A DNA stretch of 64,000 nt, taken from Palsa-1447 sp964414785 (lineage in GTDB: Bacteria > Verrucomicrobiota > Verrucomicrobiia > Opitutales > Opitutaceae). The notes under the pieces were generated by a model. The model made no database searches, had not been told where the DNA came from, and worked only from the letters and a program-made list of their open reading frames with translations. Positions within the stretch are counted from its first letter, which is position 1. Every line of letters starts with the position of its first letter. The stretch lies in assembly GCA_964414785.1 (NCBI GenBank), contig CAYPXZ010000005.1, forward strand, positions 62,001-126,000, in the 5' to 3' direction. Shown in pieces: positions 1-8,338 of the stretch. The position numbers were made by a program, and so were the translations under genes.

Positions 1-1461
1 CCACATGACGATTTGGCCGAGCACACGCGGCATCAGGCGCCGATTCAGCTCGTAGCTGATGAAACCGAAATAGCGGCCCGTGTTGTTCCTGCCCCAGCAC
101 CCGCGAGCCATCCTCGAGCGCCCGATCGACGCCAGGCGCCTGTTGTAGCAGGCCATGAGGATTCCGGCCGTGCGCCCGCCGTGGGGGGCGAAGGCCGGAA
201 TCTCAAGAGCCGAGTTGCCGCTGGCGAAGGGCCGCGCGACGACGCCCAGGTAGTAGCTCCCCAGGTCCAGCCTGAACGCCAGGGTCATGAGCTCAAAGTC
301 GCCCATGTAGTAGTACTTGTCCCGGTAAACCGCGTCGAACCACCGGTCGTGGGACGCCGTGAAGTTCACGTTGTGGCGCTCCACGCGCTCCGCGGCGCTC
401 CGGCCCGAGAGACAGCTGTCCACCAGCGCCGCCGCGGCGCTCGCGGAGAAGCTGATCCAGTCCATGCCCGGGGAATAGAACGGGTCCATGAACGCGGCGG
501 CGTCGCCGACGAGGACGAAGCCGTCGCCTGCGTACCGCGAGCAGTGGTACGCGCAGTTGCGCCTGAAGTGGACGTCGTCATCCTGGAACACGGCGCCCTC
601 GAGCAGTTCCCTGGCCGCCGGGTGCTCCACAAGGAAGGCCCGGAGCCTGTCGCCGATCTTTGCGCCCTCGGGCAGCTCCGTGATCCGCTGGTCATAGACG
701 ATTCCGACACTCATGTCGCCGCCCCGAAGCGGGATCCACCATGACCACCAGCCCTTCCCGCAGATGTGGTTGGTCGCGGTGAAGCGGACCGCCTTCGAGC
801 GCCTGGACCACTCGGGATGCCTTTCCGCGAACTCCCGCGAGTCCATGTTCCTGACGCCGTTCCACCGACTCCAGCAGGCCGCTATCGGGTGCGCCTTGTT
901 GGTAATGAGCCAGCCATTCTTGCGGGCAAGAATGGCGGCGACGCCGGAGGCGTCGACGACCCACCTGGCCGTCTCCGTGCCGCTGCCGCCGCCCTCGTTC
1001 GTCCAGTGCACGGTCTGCACGCCGCCCTCGGCGAGCTCAACCGCCTTGATCTTCGCGGGCCTAAGCAGGTGGGCGCCCTCGGAAACCGCGCGGGCGAGCA
1101 CCTCCTCGTCAAGCACCGCCCGGTCCACCTGGTAACCTGGGAAGCGCACATTGTACCTGGGGCCCGTCTCGCTGCAGTCCGCAAGCCCCCTGGTCTTCTC
1201 GTTGGAGAACCAGAACCTCATCCCCTGTTTGACCAGGTGCTTCTCGTTCAAGTGGTCGGTGAGGCCGAGAACCCTGCCCAAGAAGAAGGCGCTCGTCTCG
1301 ACGGTCGACTCCCCCACCCTGCGTCCAAGGCTCTCGCTCTTCTCAATGATCAATATCCGCCAGCGGGGATTCCTTCTCCTTAGCAGAAGCGCGGTTGAGG
1401 ATCCGGCGAGGGCCCCCCCGAGAATGATCACGTCCCACGATTTGTGCTCGGTGTCGCTCAT
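1..1461 (-). CDS. Flavin-dependent halogenase-like FAD oxidoreductase (3' end cut by window)
   Basis: Reading the complement from the ATG at 1461 gives 487 codons open to the window edge, so the C-terminus is missing. Residues 11-22 hold a Rossmann-type FAD-binding segment (VIILGGALAGSS). A GEST segment lies near residue 50 and a lysine at 78 (HLVKQGMRF) falls where flavin halogenases carry their catalytic lysine. WSWWIP at 239-244 matches the halogenase WxWxIP signature. The second FAD motif GDAAAFMDPFYSPG begins near 319. The closest families are flavin-dependent halogenases and the halogenase-like oxidoreductases of aryl-polyene, flexirubin and xanthomonadin clusters. It is divergent from the AMP-ligase gene, 84 bases away, which fits a pigment locus. 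Whether it halogenates or only oxidises or hydroxylates cannot be told from sequence. Confidence 0.8.
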   Translation of the reverse strand, partial: MSDTEHKSWDVIILGGALAGSSTALLLRRRNPRWRILIIEKSESLGRRVGESTVETSAFFLGRVLGLTDHLNEKHLVKQGMRFWFSNEKTRGLADCSETGPRYNVRFPGYQVDRAVLDEEVLARAVSEGAHLLRPAKIKAVELAEGGVQTVHWTNEGGGSGTETARWVVDASGVAAILARKNGWLITNKAHPIAACWSRWNGVRNMDSREFAERHPEWSRRSKAVRFTATNHICGKGWWSWWIPLRGGDMSVGIVYDQRITELPEGAKIGDRLRAFLVEHPAARELLEGAVFQDDDVHFRRNCAYHCSRYAGDGFVLVGDAAAFMDPFYSPGMDWISFSASAAAALVDSCLSGRSAAERVERHNVNFTASHDRWFDAVYRDKYYYMGDFELMTLAFRLDLGSYYLGVVARPFASGNSALEIPAFAPHGGRTAGILMACYNRRLASIGRSRMARGCWGRNNTGRYFGFISYELNRRLMPRVLGQIVMW

Positions 1462-1545
1462 TCCGGCCCGAGGATGCCCCGGCCCATTGCGGGTGTACAC
1501 CGCAATTTTCTCGCAGGGCCACAGGGGTATAACACCCTATTGACC

Positions 1546-2943
1546 ATGGAGAGCCCCCTGTTCCGAACCTGGATGTCGACCGTGTCGAAGGCCCCGTCCG
1601 CGGTGGCAGTCATCGACGCGGACACGGGCAAAAAGTGGTCGCGCGCCGCGTTGGCGAAGGCATCGGCGGAATGGGCGGAGAACTATCGCTCCACCGTGCC
1701 CCGCCCCTGGCGCAGGCGGGTCGTGATGTCCGTGCCAAACGGAGGCGACTGGTTCTGCGCGTTCATGGGGCTGCTTTCGGCGGGGGCAATTCCAGCTCCC
1801 ATCGATCCCTCGGAGCCCGAGGAGGCCCAGGCGACCGCCGCTCGGGCCATAGGGGCGACGCACATATGGCGAGGCGGCGCATTCCACCGGGTCGCGGGAC
1901 CGATGCCGCGGGGCCGCATCGGGCGGCCGCTGCGAAACGAGTGCCTCGTTAAGCTCACAAGCGGCAGCAGCGGGACCCCCAAGGGCCTCTATGCCACCCA
2001 CGCGCAGATGGCCGCCGACGGAGGGCAGGTCTGCAGCACCATGGACATTGGACCGCGCGATTCCAACCTGGCCACCGTGCCCCTTGGCTATTCCTACGGC
2101 CTTGGAAACCTGGTGTTACCCCTCATGCTCCAGGGAACGCGGGTCGTCTGCGCGTCGAGCGTCCTTCCCCATGCCCTTGCCGCGGACATCTCGCGTTTCA
2201 GGCCGACGGTCCTTGCGACCGTCCCGCCCGTCCTCAGGGCCCTCGCCGCAAGCGGCCTCGGGAAGGAGTCCCTAAATCCCCTCCGCCTCGTGATTTCGGC
2301 AGGGTCCGCCCTGCAGCCCGGCGTGGCCGAGGCGTTTCTTGCGAGGTTCGGCCGGCACATCCACGGATTCTACGGGACGAGCGAGACGGGCGGCATAGCC
2401 TTTGACAGGACCGGGGAGGCAACGACTGAGGGCAGGAGCGTCGGCACTCCTTTGGACGGGGTGAGCCTAAGCCTCGGAGCTCGCGGAGCCTTCACCGTTT
2501 CCAGCCGTGCTGTTCTCGGGGGCGGGCGTTTCTCGCCATCCGACCGCGGCCGGCTCGACCGCAACGGCGAGCTGGTCCTCCTCGGCCGGTCCGACCGGAT
2601 GGTCAAGCTTGCGGGACGCCGGGTCGACCTTGCCGAGATTGAGCGCGCGCTCAAATCGTTGCCTGGTGTCCGCGAGGCCCTGGCCTATGCATGGGAGGGC
2701 CCAGACCCGGTCCTTGCAGCAGCGGCATTGACGGACCTAAGGCCCGTCGAGATCAGGCGCTCCCTGCGGCTCCTTCTCGCACCCTGGAAGATACCGGGAA
2801 GAATCGTCGCTCTGCCCACCTTTCCCGTGACCGCCAGGGGAAAGACGGACGTCCCCAGGCTTCGTCAGGTCCTTATGGCCCCGCGGACCGCAACCTCGAT
2901 CTCCACGTTGAGCGCCGACCGGCAGATGTCGGCCCGCAGGTAG
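1546..2943 (+). CDS. AMP-dependent acyl/aryl-CoA or ACP ligase
   Basis: This is an ANL-superfamily adenylating enzyme of 465 residues. The P-loop KLTSGSSGTPKG starts at residue 136, the A5 motif FYGTSETGG at 275, the hinge region GRSDRMVKLAGRRVDL follows, and a C-terminal catalytic lysine sits in TARGKTD. At this length, and beside a chorismatase, it most likely activates an aromatic acid such as hydroxybenzoate for loading on an acyl carrier protein or CoA, as the AMP-ligases of aryl-polyene loci do. The ATG at 1546 is preferred because the upstream extension to 1444 would overlap the divergent halogenase-like gene and has no family match. Its 3' end overlaps the convergent chorismatase by 79 bases. 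The substrate is inferred from context. Confidence 0.85.
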   Translation: MESPLFRTWMSTVSKAPSAVAVIDADTGKKWSRAALAKASAEWAENYRSTVPRPWRRRVVMSVPNGGDWFCAFMGLLSAGAIPAPIDPSEPEEAQATAARAIGATHIWRGGAFHRVAGPMPRGRIGRPLRNECLVKLTSGSSGTPKGLYATHAQMAADGGQVCSTMDIGPRDSNLATVPLGYSYGLGNLVLPLMLQGTRVVCASSVLPHALAADISRFRPTVLATVPPVLRALAASGLGKESLNPLRLVISAGSALQPGVAEAFLARFGRHIHGFYGTSETGGIAFDRTGEATTEGRSVGTPLDGVSLSLGARGAFTVSSRAVLGGGRFSPSDRGRLDRNGELVLLGRSDRMVKLAGRRVDLAEIERALKSLPGVREALAYAWEGPDPVLAAAALTDLRPVEIRRSLRLLLAPWKIPGRIVALPTFPVTARGKTDVPRLRQVLMAPRTATSISTLSADRQMSARR

Positions 2944-3773
2944 CTCACGGCATCGCCGGGCGCGATGACGCCCTGCCTCGCCATTTCTTCGGACACTAGG
3001 CCGAGGTCGCCCGCACGGCGCAGGTACACCCTGAAATGCCTGAGGCCTGGACCCTGCGAGCAAAGGTTTTCGCCCAGTCCGCAGGCCTTGGAGATGCGGC
3101 GCAGGTTGCCGATCGTGCATTCCAGTTGGCCCACCGTGTCGCCCGGGGCGACGGTCTCGTGCCCCACGACGGATGAGGTCCCCGAGACATAGGCATCGAC
3201 CGCATCGCCCCTGCCGACGACGGTCGCCCGAGAAAAGCTCGGCGAGCGGGGGCCGTGTTCCTCCGGATAGTTGTAGGCGGGTAGCTGCCCGGGGTTCTCG
3301 TGGTGCACGACGGGACAGGGGCCCGCGATGAAGACGATGGTCAAGTCCGGGGCCTCGGTTCCGACGGCCGATGCGGCGGGAAGGCAGCGCGTAAAGCCCG
3401 GCCCAAGGAGCGACTCGAATGCGAGGGAGCGGCCACGGCAAAACGCGCGGTAATTCTCCAGCCCTCCGGCGGCCGCCCCGTTTATCCCCGGGACGAAGTT
3501 CCAGATCCGATAGAGGTTCAGGCCCGATGCTGCGCCGAGCAGTTCCCTGTAAAGGCTGCCTGCGGCCGTCTCGAGGTCGCCCTTCGGATCAAGCCGAGCC
3601 AGGCCCACCATTCCCTCCGGGCCCTTCCAGAGGGACAGGCCGTTGCCCACGTCTTCGGGCCCCGCCGCCTCAATCAAGCGTTCAAATGGCTCACCCCGCA
3701 GCAGCGGCCCGCCCGCCCCAAGCAAACCCTCCGCCGTGTTCCCGCGGCCGCCGAAGGCTAATTTGACCATCAT
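2865..3773 (-). CDS. Chorismatase-family protein (FkbO/Hyg5/XanB2 type, hydroxybenzoate synthase-like)
   Basis: This 302-residue protein matches the chorismatase fold family that converts chorismate to 3-hydroxybenzoate, 4-hydroxybenzoate or a dihydroxycyclohexadiene acid plus pyruvate. Recognisable blocks are YRIWNFVPGIN near residue 90, YNYPEEHGPRSPSFSRA, then YVSGTSSVVGHETVAPGD, and a C-terminal ICRSALNVEIE. In the last block Cys284 precedes Glu291 by seven residues, the same spacing as the active-site Cys and Glu I recall for Hyg5. The N-terminus is some 20-30 residues shorter than in typical members. In Xanthomonas, XanB2 supplies the aryl head group of xanthomonadin. With the adjacent ligase and halogenase-like genes, the same role is inferred here. 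Two ATGs (3773 and 3770) are adjacent, so the exact start is uncertain by one codon. Confidence 0.8.
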   Translation of the reverse strand: MMVKLAFGGRGNTAEGLLGAGGPLLRGEPFERLIEAAGPEDVGNGLSLWKGPEGMVGLARLDPKGDLETAAGSLYRELLGAASGLNLYRIWNFVPGINGAAAGGLENYRAFCRGRSLAFESLLGPGFTRCLPAASAVGTEAPDLTIVFIAGPCPVVHHENPGQLPAYNYPEEHGPRSPSFSRATVVGRGDAVDAYVSGTSSVVGHETVAPGDTVGQLECTIGNLRRISKACGLGENLCSQGPGLRHFRVYLRRAGDLGLVSEEMARQGVIAPGDAVSYLRADICRSALNVEIEVAVRGAIRT

Positions 3774-3907
3774 GCGCTTCGACCTACGCCCAGCCCGTCG
3801 CTCCCGACAAGCAATTTCACGCTTGGTATGGGAGCTTTGCCCTACGTACCCTCGGCAGAGATGGATGCCCCGACCAGCGAATCTCCCCGCACAATACCGG
3901 ACCTCTT

Positions 3908-4675
3908 GTGAAGCTTTGGCTATCCGTCTTCCTTGGGTTCAAGGTCTGCGCCGCGGCTTTGGCCTTCCTGCATCATCCCTGGGTGGCCCTCGTCGTATTC
4001 TTCGCTCCCGACCCGTGGATCGCCCTGCAGTTCGCCCTGCCCTCCCAGCAGGCCTTCGGTCCAGCCGCCCGCACGTTCGCCACGGCAGGCAGGGAGGTCT
4101 GGCTCACGATCGACGACGGCCCCGACCCGGCGAGCACGCCGCGCGTCCTTGAACTCCTCAAGGAGCACCGGGCCCGCGCGACCTTCTTTGTCATCGGCGA
4201 CCAGGTTAGGAACCATCCCGGGCTCGCGCGCCAAATCATAGCGGAGGGCCACTCTATCGGAAACCATACTCAGACCCACCCCGTCGCGGATTTCTGGTGC
4301 GCCTCCCCGGGGCGAATCGCGCGCGAGATCGACCTGTGCGTGGGCGCGCTGCTACTGGCTGACGCGCCCTTCGAGCGCTATTTCCGTCCGCCTGTCGGGA
4401 TACGAAACCCCTTTCTCCAGCCGCAGCTCGCCGATCGGGGAATGACACAGGTGCTATGGAGCGCCCGCGGACGCGATGGCGGGCCGGGCAGCCCGGAGGC
4501 GGCCATGGCCCGCATCGCGCGGCAGATCCGCCCGGGCGCCATCGTCCTTGCGCACGAGGGCGGCGTCCGGGCCGCGCAGCGCGTCGAGTTCGTGGAGCTC
4601 CTCCTCGGGCACCTCGCCCGCGAGGGCTATGCCTGCGTGCTCCCCGCAGCGGGCAGGCTCAGGACGACCGGCTAG
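3908..4675 (+). CDS. Polysaccharide deacetylase (NodB domain, CE4) with N-terminal membrane segment
   Basis: The 255-residue product begins with a hydrophobic segment (residues 1-40) that probably anchors it in the inner membrane. A NodB homology domain follows: LTIDDGPDPAS holds the catalytic-base and metal aspartates, and GHSIGNHTQTHPV holds the metal-binding HxxxH. RPPVGIRNPF and a late IVLAHEGG complete the usual CE4 motif order. Such enzymes remove acyl groups from sugar amides or esters, for example N-acetylglucosamine or polyprenyl-linked sugars. Translation appears to start at a GTG. It is divergent from the chorismatase across 134 bases and ends 3 bases from the convergent GH3 gene. 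A role in tailoring the lipid or glycan carrier of the pigment is possible but not shown. Confidence 0.8.
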   Translation: MKLWLSVFLGFKVCAAALAFLHHPWVALVVFFAPDPWIALQFALPSQQAFGPAARTFATAGREVWLTIDDGPDPASTPRVLELLKEHRARATFFVIGDQVRNHPGLARQIIAEGHSIGNHTQTHPVADFWCASPGRIAREIDLCVGALLLADAPFERYFRPPVGIRNPFLQPQLADRGMTQVLWSARGRDGGPGSPEAAMARIARQIRPGAIVLAHEGGVRAAQRVEFVELLLGHLAREGYACVLPAAGRLRTTG

Positions 4676-4678
4676 GGG

Positions 4679-7024
4679 CTACTCGACCCGCAGGGCGCCC
4701 TTTAGAACATCCGCCGAGGAACGCCCGACAAGGACCTCGAAGTCGCCCGGCTGCACGGTGCGGCGCATGGCCAGGTCATACGCCTCCAGCTTGTCCGGGG
4801 TGAGATCGAAGGTCACCGTGGTCTTCTCCCCGGGCTTCAACGACACCCGCCTGAAGTCCTTCAATTCCTCGACCGGGCGCACCGGGAGGCTCACGACCGC
4901 GTGGAGGTACAGCTCAACCACCTCGTCCGCCGCAACGCTCCCCGTGTTGGTGACGTCGACCGCGACCTTCGCCGTTGCGCCGGGCGCGATCTTGGCAGGA
5001 GCGACCTGGAGGTTCCCGTACTCGAAGCTGGAATAACTGAGGCCGTAGCCGAACGGGTACAGGGGCGTCGAGTCCGCGGAGACATAGCTTCGCATGCGCG
5101 ACGGCTTGTGGTCATAGTAGTCGGGGACCTGCCCGACCGAGCGCGGGAACGTCACCGTGAGCTTCCCGCTCGGGCTCACCTTGCCGAACAGCACGTTGGC
5201 CACCGCATGGCCCGTCTCCCCGCCCAGGTACCAGCACTCGACGATCGCGGGCGCCCGTTCCTGAAGCCTGTTGACCGCAAGGGGTCCCCCATTGACGAGC
5301 AGCACCGCGACGGGCTTTCCGGTCGCCAGGACTGCCGTTGCCAGCTCGTTCTGGCGGCCCACCAGTTCCAGGGTGTCGCGGTCCCCGCGGTGCTCCTCGC
5401 TCCAGGCCTCCCTGCGCAGAAGCTCGTTTTCCCCCAGGACAAGAATAACGGCGTCGCTCTTTAGGGCCGTGTCGACCGCCTCATCGATGAGTCGAGCATC
5501 GTCCGCGGGGTCGTTTGCCACGGGGTTCTCGTTCACGAGCCATCCCGCGGCGTGGTTTGCCGTCAGCTTGCAGCCCTCCGCGTAGAGCACCTTCATGGTT
5601 GTAGACGCGGCAAAGTCCTTGATGCCCTGCAGCACGCTGACCCCCTCCATGGGGACCGCCGAGTAGCCCCCGAGGTGGATCTCTGCGGCGTTGGGCCCGA
5701 TGACGGCCAGGGTCTTGATCTTGGCTGGGTCCAGCGGGAGCACGCGTCCCTCGTTCTTAAGCAGCACCATCGCCTTCTCTGCTGCCTGGCGGGCGAGCGC
5801 CTTGTGCTCGTCCGTGTTGGTCACCTTTCCCGCCAGGTCCGGATCGGTGTACGGCCGCTCGAACATGCCGCACAGGAACTTGACGCGCAGCACGTTGGCT
5901 GCCGCCCGGTCGATGGCCGCCATGGAAACCTTTCCCGCCCGCTCCTCCGTGGCGAGCGTCGAGAAGCAGCGCCCCTTTCCTCCGAGGTCGTAGTCGAGCC
6001 CGGCCTCGATGCTGAGCACCCCGGCTTCGGCGGGGCCGGCGGCCGCATGGTGGTCCTCGTAGAGGACGTCAATCCCTCCGCCGTCGCTCATGACATAGCC
6101 GTCAAAGCCCCACTCGGTGCGCAGGATGTCCGTCAGGAGCTTGTGGTTCACGTGATTCGGAACCCCGTCCCACTCGTTGTACGAGGCCATGATCGAGTGC
6201 GCATGCGCCACCTTCACCGCCATCTCGAAGGGATACAGGTGGTTCGACCGGAATTCCCGGTCGCCAAAGCTGACGGGTGCGATGTTTCGCCCCCCCTCGG
6301 ATTGCCCGTGGCCGGCGAAGTGCTTGAGGGTTACGGCCACGTGGTCGGGGCCGATGATCGGGTCCCTGCCCTGGAGCCCGAAGACAGCCGCCATTCCCAT
6401 GCGCGAGACCAGGTAGGGATCCTCGCCGTAGCATTCCTCGAAGCGGCCCCAGCGGGGATCGCGCGCCAGGTCGAGGACCGGCGCGAGGACCTGGCGCACG
6501 CCCCGGGCGCTCGCCTCCTGCGCGGCGACGGCGAACACTCTCTCTACAAGCTCCGGGTCCCAGGTTCCGCCAAGGGCCACCGCCGCGGGGAAGCTCGTGG
6601 CCCCGGCCGCCATGTACCCGTGCAGCGCCTCCGAGAACGCGAAGACCGGTATCCCCAGGCGCGTCTTCTCCTTCATGTACCTCTGGACGGAGTTAAGCCT
6701 CAGGACCCGCTCCCGTGGGTTGTGCGCAAAGCGGTCGGCGGGGCCCCCGCCGGCCCAGACCGAGCCCGCGCCATTGTTGAGCGCCGCAGCATCGGTGCCT
6801 CCCACGAAATTACCCTGCTCGTCGAAGGCGTGCGGGTCCTTGGTTCGGAATCCCTGGAGCTGGGCGACCTTCTCCTCGAGGGTCATGCGCTGGAGGAGGT
6901 CCCTCACCCGGGCCTCGATCGGCTGGGCGGGATCCTGATACGGCGCGGGGGACGGGACCTGTGCGGCCGCCGAGGCCGCAAGGACGAGGATGGCAACACA
7001 GGATAGCCTGTTTCTGGGGCTCAT
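4679..7024 (-). CDS. Exported glycoside hydrolase family 3 beta-glucosidase/beta-xylosidase
   Basis: This 781-residue protein starts with a signal peptide (RLSCVAILVLAASAAAQ). The GH3 N-terminal barrel contains KHFAGHGQSEGG and the nucleophile segment GYVMSDGGG, with Asp314 as probable nucleophile. The GH3 C-terminal domain follows (LLKNEGRVLPL, then the ILVLGE region), and a fibronectin-III-like domain (DVTNTGSVAADEV) closes the chain. GH3 enzymes release terminal beta-linked glucose or xylose from oligosaccharides in the periplasm or outside the cell. ATG 7024 is chosen because the signal peptide begins there; a longer reading frame adds 42 unsupported residues inside tonB. It lies 32 bases downstream of tonB and is probably the last gene of the exbB-exbD-tonB operon. 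Glucosidase and xylosidase activity cannot be separated by eye. Confidence 0.92.
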   Translation of the reverse strand: MSPRNRLSCVAILVLAASAAAQVPSPAPYQDPAQPIEARVRDLLQRMTLEEKVAQLQGFRTKDPHAFDEQGNFVGGTDAAALNNGAGSVWAGGGPADRFAHNPRERVLRLNSVQRYMKEKTRLGIPVFAFSEALHGYMAAGATSFPAAVALGGTWDPELVERVFAVAAQEASARGVRQVLAPVLDLARDPRWGRFEECYGEDPYLVSRMGMAAVFGLQGRDPIIGPDHVAVTLKHFAGHGQSEGGRNIAPVSFGDREFRSNHLYPFEMAVKVAHAHSIMASYNEWDGVPNHVNHKLLTDILRTEWGFDGYVMSDGGGIDVLYEDHHAAAGPAEAGVLSIEAGLDYDLGGKGRCFSTLATEERAGKVSMAAIDRAAANVLRVKFLCGMFERPYTDPDLAGKVTNTDEHKALARQAAEKAMVLLKNEGRVLPLDPAKIKTLAVIGPNAAEIHLGGYSAVPMEGVSVLQGIKDFAASTTMKVLYAEGCKLTANHAAGWLVNENPVANDPADDARLIDEAVDTALKSDAVILVLGENELLRREAWSEEHRGDRDTLELVGRQNELATAVLATGKPVAVLLVNGGPLAVNRLQERAPAIVECWYLGGETGHAVANVLFGKVSPSGKLTVTFPRSVGQVPDYYDHKPSRMRSYVSADSTPLYPFGYGLSYSSFEYGNLQVAPAKIAPGATAKVAVDVTNTGSVAADEVVELYLHAVVSLPVRPVEELKDFRRVSLKPGEKTTVTFDLTPDKLEAYDLAMRRTVQPGDFEVLVGRSSADVLKGALRVE

Positions 7025-7056
7025 AGTGATTGGGGGGTTGAAAGCCGATCCGGGTT

Positions 7057-7884
7057 CTAGGGCGACTCGTCCTCGCGCATCTTGAACGCCATCTGCACGG
7101 TCTCGCTCCTGCCGTCGGGGCGCGGCCCGATCGAGCGCGTCCTCTCGCACGCCTCGATCACGGAACGGTCGAACTCGGAATTGCCCGACGCCTTGGCGAT
7201 GCGCACGTGAGAAATCGAGCCGTCGGCCGCGACAAAGAATTCGACCCTGGCGACGAGGCTGTCGCTGACGCCCTCCGGCGGGGTGTGGTTCTCCTTGATC
7301 CGCGACTTGAGCAGCGAGAAGTAGGCGTCAAGGAGGCTGCCCTCCTCGCGCGTGAGGGCCTTCCCCCCGGCCCCGCCCGTCTTGTTGTTCGTCGAGCCCC
7401 CGATGACGCCCTCGCGGATCCCCTCCGCGTCGATGCGCGCCGCCTTCTGCCTCTGAAGCTCCTCCAGGGCCATCCGCTTCTGCTCGGCCTCCTTCTCCTT
7501 CTGGTACTTGGCCTCGAGCCTGCGCTCCCGCCTGGCCTCCACCCGCTTGAGCTCCGCGACCAGGTCCACCGGCTTTGCCGGCTTCGCGGCCTTTGGCGGC
7601 GCGGTCTCCTCCATCGGGGCCGACTGGATGGGCGCAGGCGCCGGTGTCGGCGCGGGTTCCGGCCGTGCGACGGGGGTCGGCGCGAGCTTCACCCCGCCGC
7701 TCGTGCCCAAGGCCGGCGCCTCGGTGGCCGCATAGTTGTCCCCGGCCCCCGCCACCAGCTCGAACACCTTCGGGGTGTCCTGCACCATGCTCGTCGCGGC
7801 GTAGCTAAAGAACATGATCAGCCCCACCGCCGCGCCGTGTAGCAGCGCGGAGACGCCGTAGGCTCCGGGGGACGTTGCGCTCAT
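7057..7884 (-). CDS. tonB: TonB/TolA-type energy transducer
   Basis: The 275-residue protein has one N-terminal membrane helix (about residues 12-31), a proline/alanine-rich periplasmic stretch (about 66-105), a long charged helical region rich in Arg, Lys and Glu (about 108-150) and a C-terminal TonB-like domain (ARVEFFVAADGSISHVRI through FDRSVIEACERT). Such proteins carry proton-motive energy from an ExbB/ExbD motor across the periplasm. The long charged helix also resembles TolA, so a Tol-like role is possible, but no tolB or pal is near. Its ATG overlaps the exbD stop codon by four bases, indicating translational coupling. The GH3 gene follows after 32 bases, hinting at a link to glycan uptake. 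Confidence 0.85.
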   Translation of the reverse strand: MSATSPGAYGVSALLHGAAVGLIMFFSYAATSMVQDTPKVFELVAGAGDNYAATEAPALGTSGGVKLAPTPVARPEPAPTPAPAPIQSAPMEETAPPKAAKPAKPVDLVAELKRVEARRERRLEAKYQKEKEAEQKRMALEELQRQKAARIDAEGIREGVIGGSTNNKTGGAGGKALTREEGSLLDAYFSLLKSRIKENHTPPEGVSDSLVARVEFFVAADGSISHVRIAKASGNSEFDRSVIEACERTRSIGPRPDGRSETVQMAFKMREDESP

Positions 7885-8318
7885 TTCGACGCGGTCTGTG
7901 TGTCGAAGGTAAACTTCAGCAGGTTGGCCTTCTTCAGCTCATCCATCAGGTTGACAATCTTCTCGTAGGGCACGCGCGAGTCGCCGCGGATGCGCACCAC
8001 GGGCGGCTTCGACTCGGCAGCGTAGACCCTCAGGCGGCTTCGCAGCTCAGCGATGCCGACGGGGGTCGTGCGCTCGTCCAAGTAGGTGTTGCCCTTCGCG
8101 TCTATGGAGATCGCGACATAGTGGGTGCTCTTGTCGGGCTTCTGCTGCGCGCTCTTGGATTCCGAGGGCAGCGTGACCGGGATCGTCTGCTCCTGGTTGA
8201 TCAGGGGCGTCGCGATCATGAAGATGATCAAAAGCGTGAACCCAAGGTCGATCAGGTTGGTCACGTTCATCTCCGCGATCGGGTGCGACTGCCGGGGTTT
8301 CCTGAAGGTCCTCGCCAT
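7881..8318 (-). CDS. exbD: Biopolymer transport protein ExbD/TolR
   Basis: A 145-residue ExbD/TolR family protein with a short cytosolic N-terminus, one membrane helix (NLIDLGFTLLIIFMIATPL, about residues 20-40) and a periplasmic domain. The helix carries the conserved aspartate (Asp24 in LIDLGF) that lines the proton channel between ExbB and ExbD. The periplasmic VVRIRGDSRVPYEKIVNLMDEL segment is typical of the family. ATG 8318 is chosen since the longer upstream reading would run through exbB. It starts 20 bases after exbB and overlaps tonB by four bases, so the three genes form one motor operon driven by proton-motive force. Confidence 0.92.
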   Translation of the reverse strand: MARTFRKPRQSHPIAEMNVTNLIDLGFTLLIIFMIATPLINQEQTIPVTLPSESKSAQQKPDKSTHYVAISIDAKGNTYLDERTTPVGIAELRSRLRVYAAESKPPVVRIRGDSRVPYEKIVNLMDELKKANLLKFTFDTQTASK

Positions 8319-8338
8319 GGTGGTGCGTCCGGTGGCGG

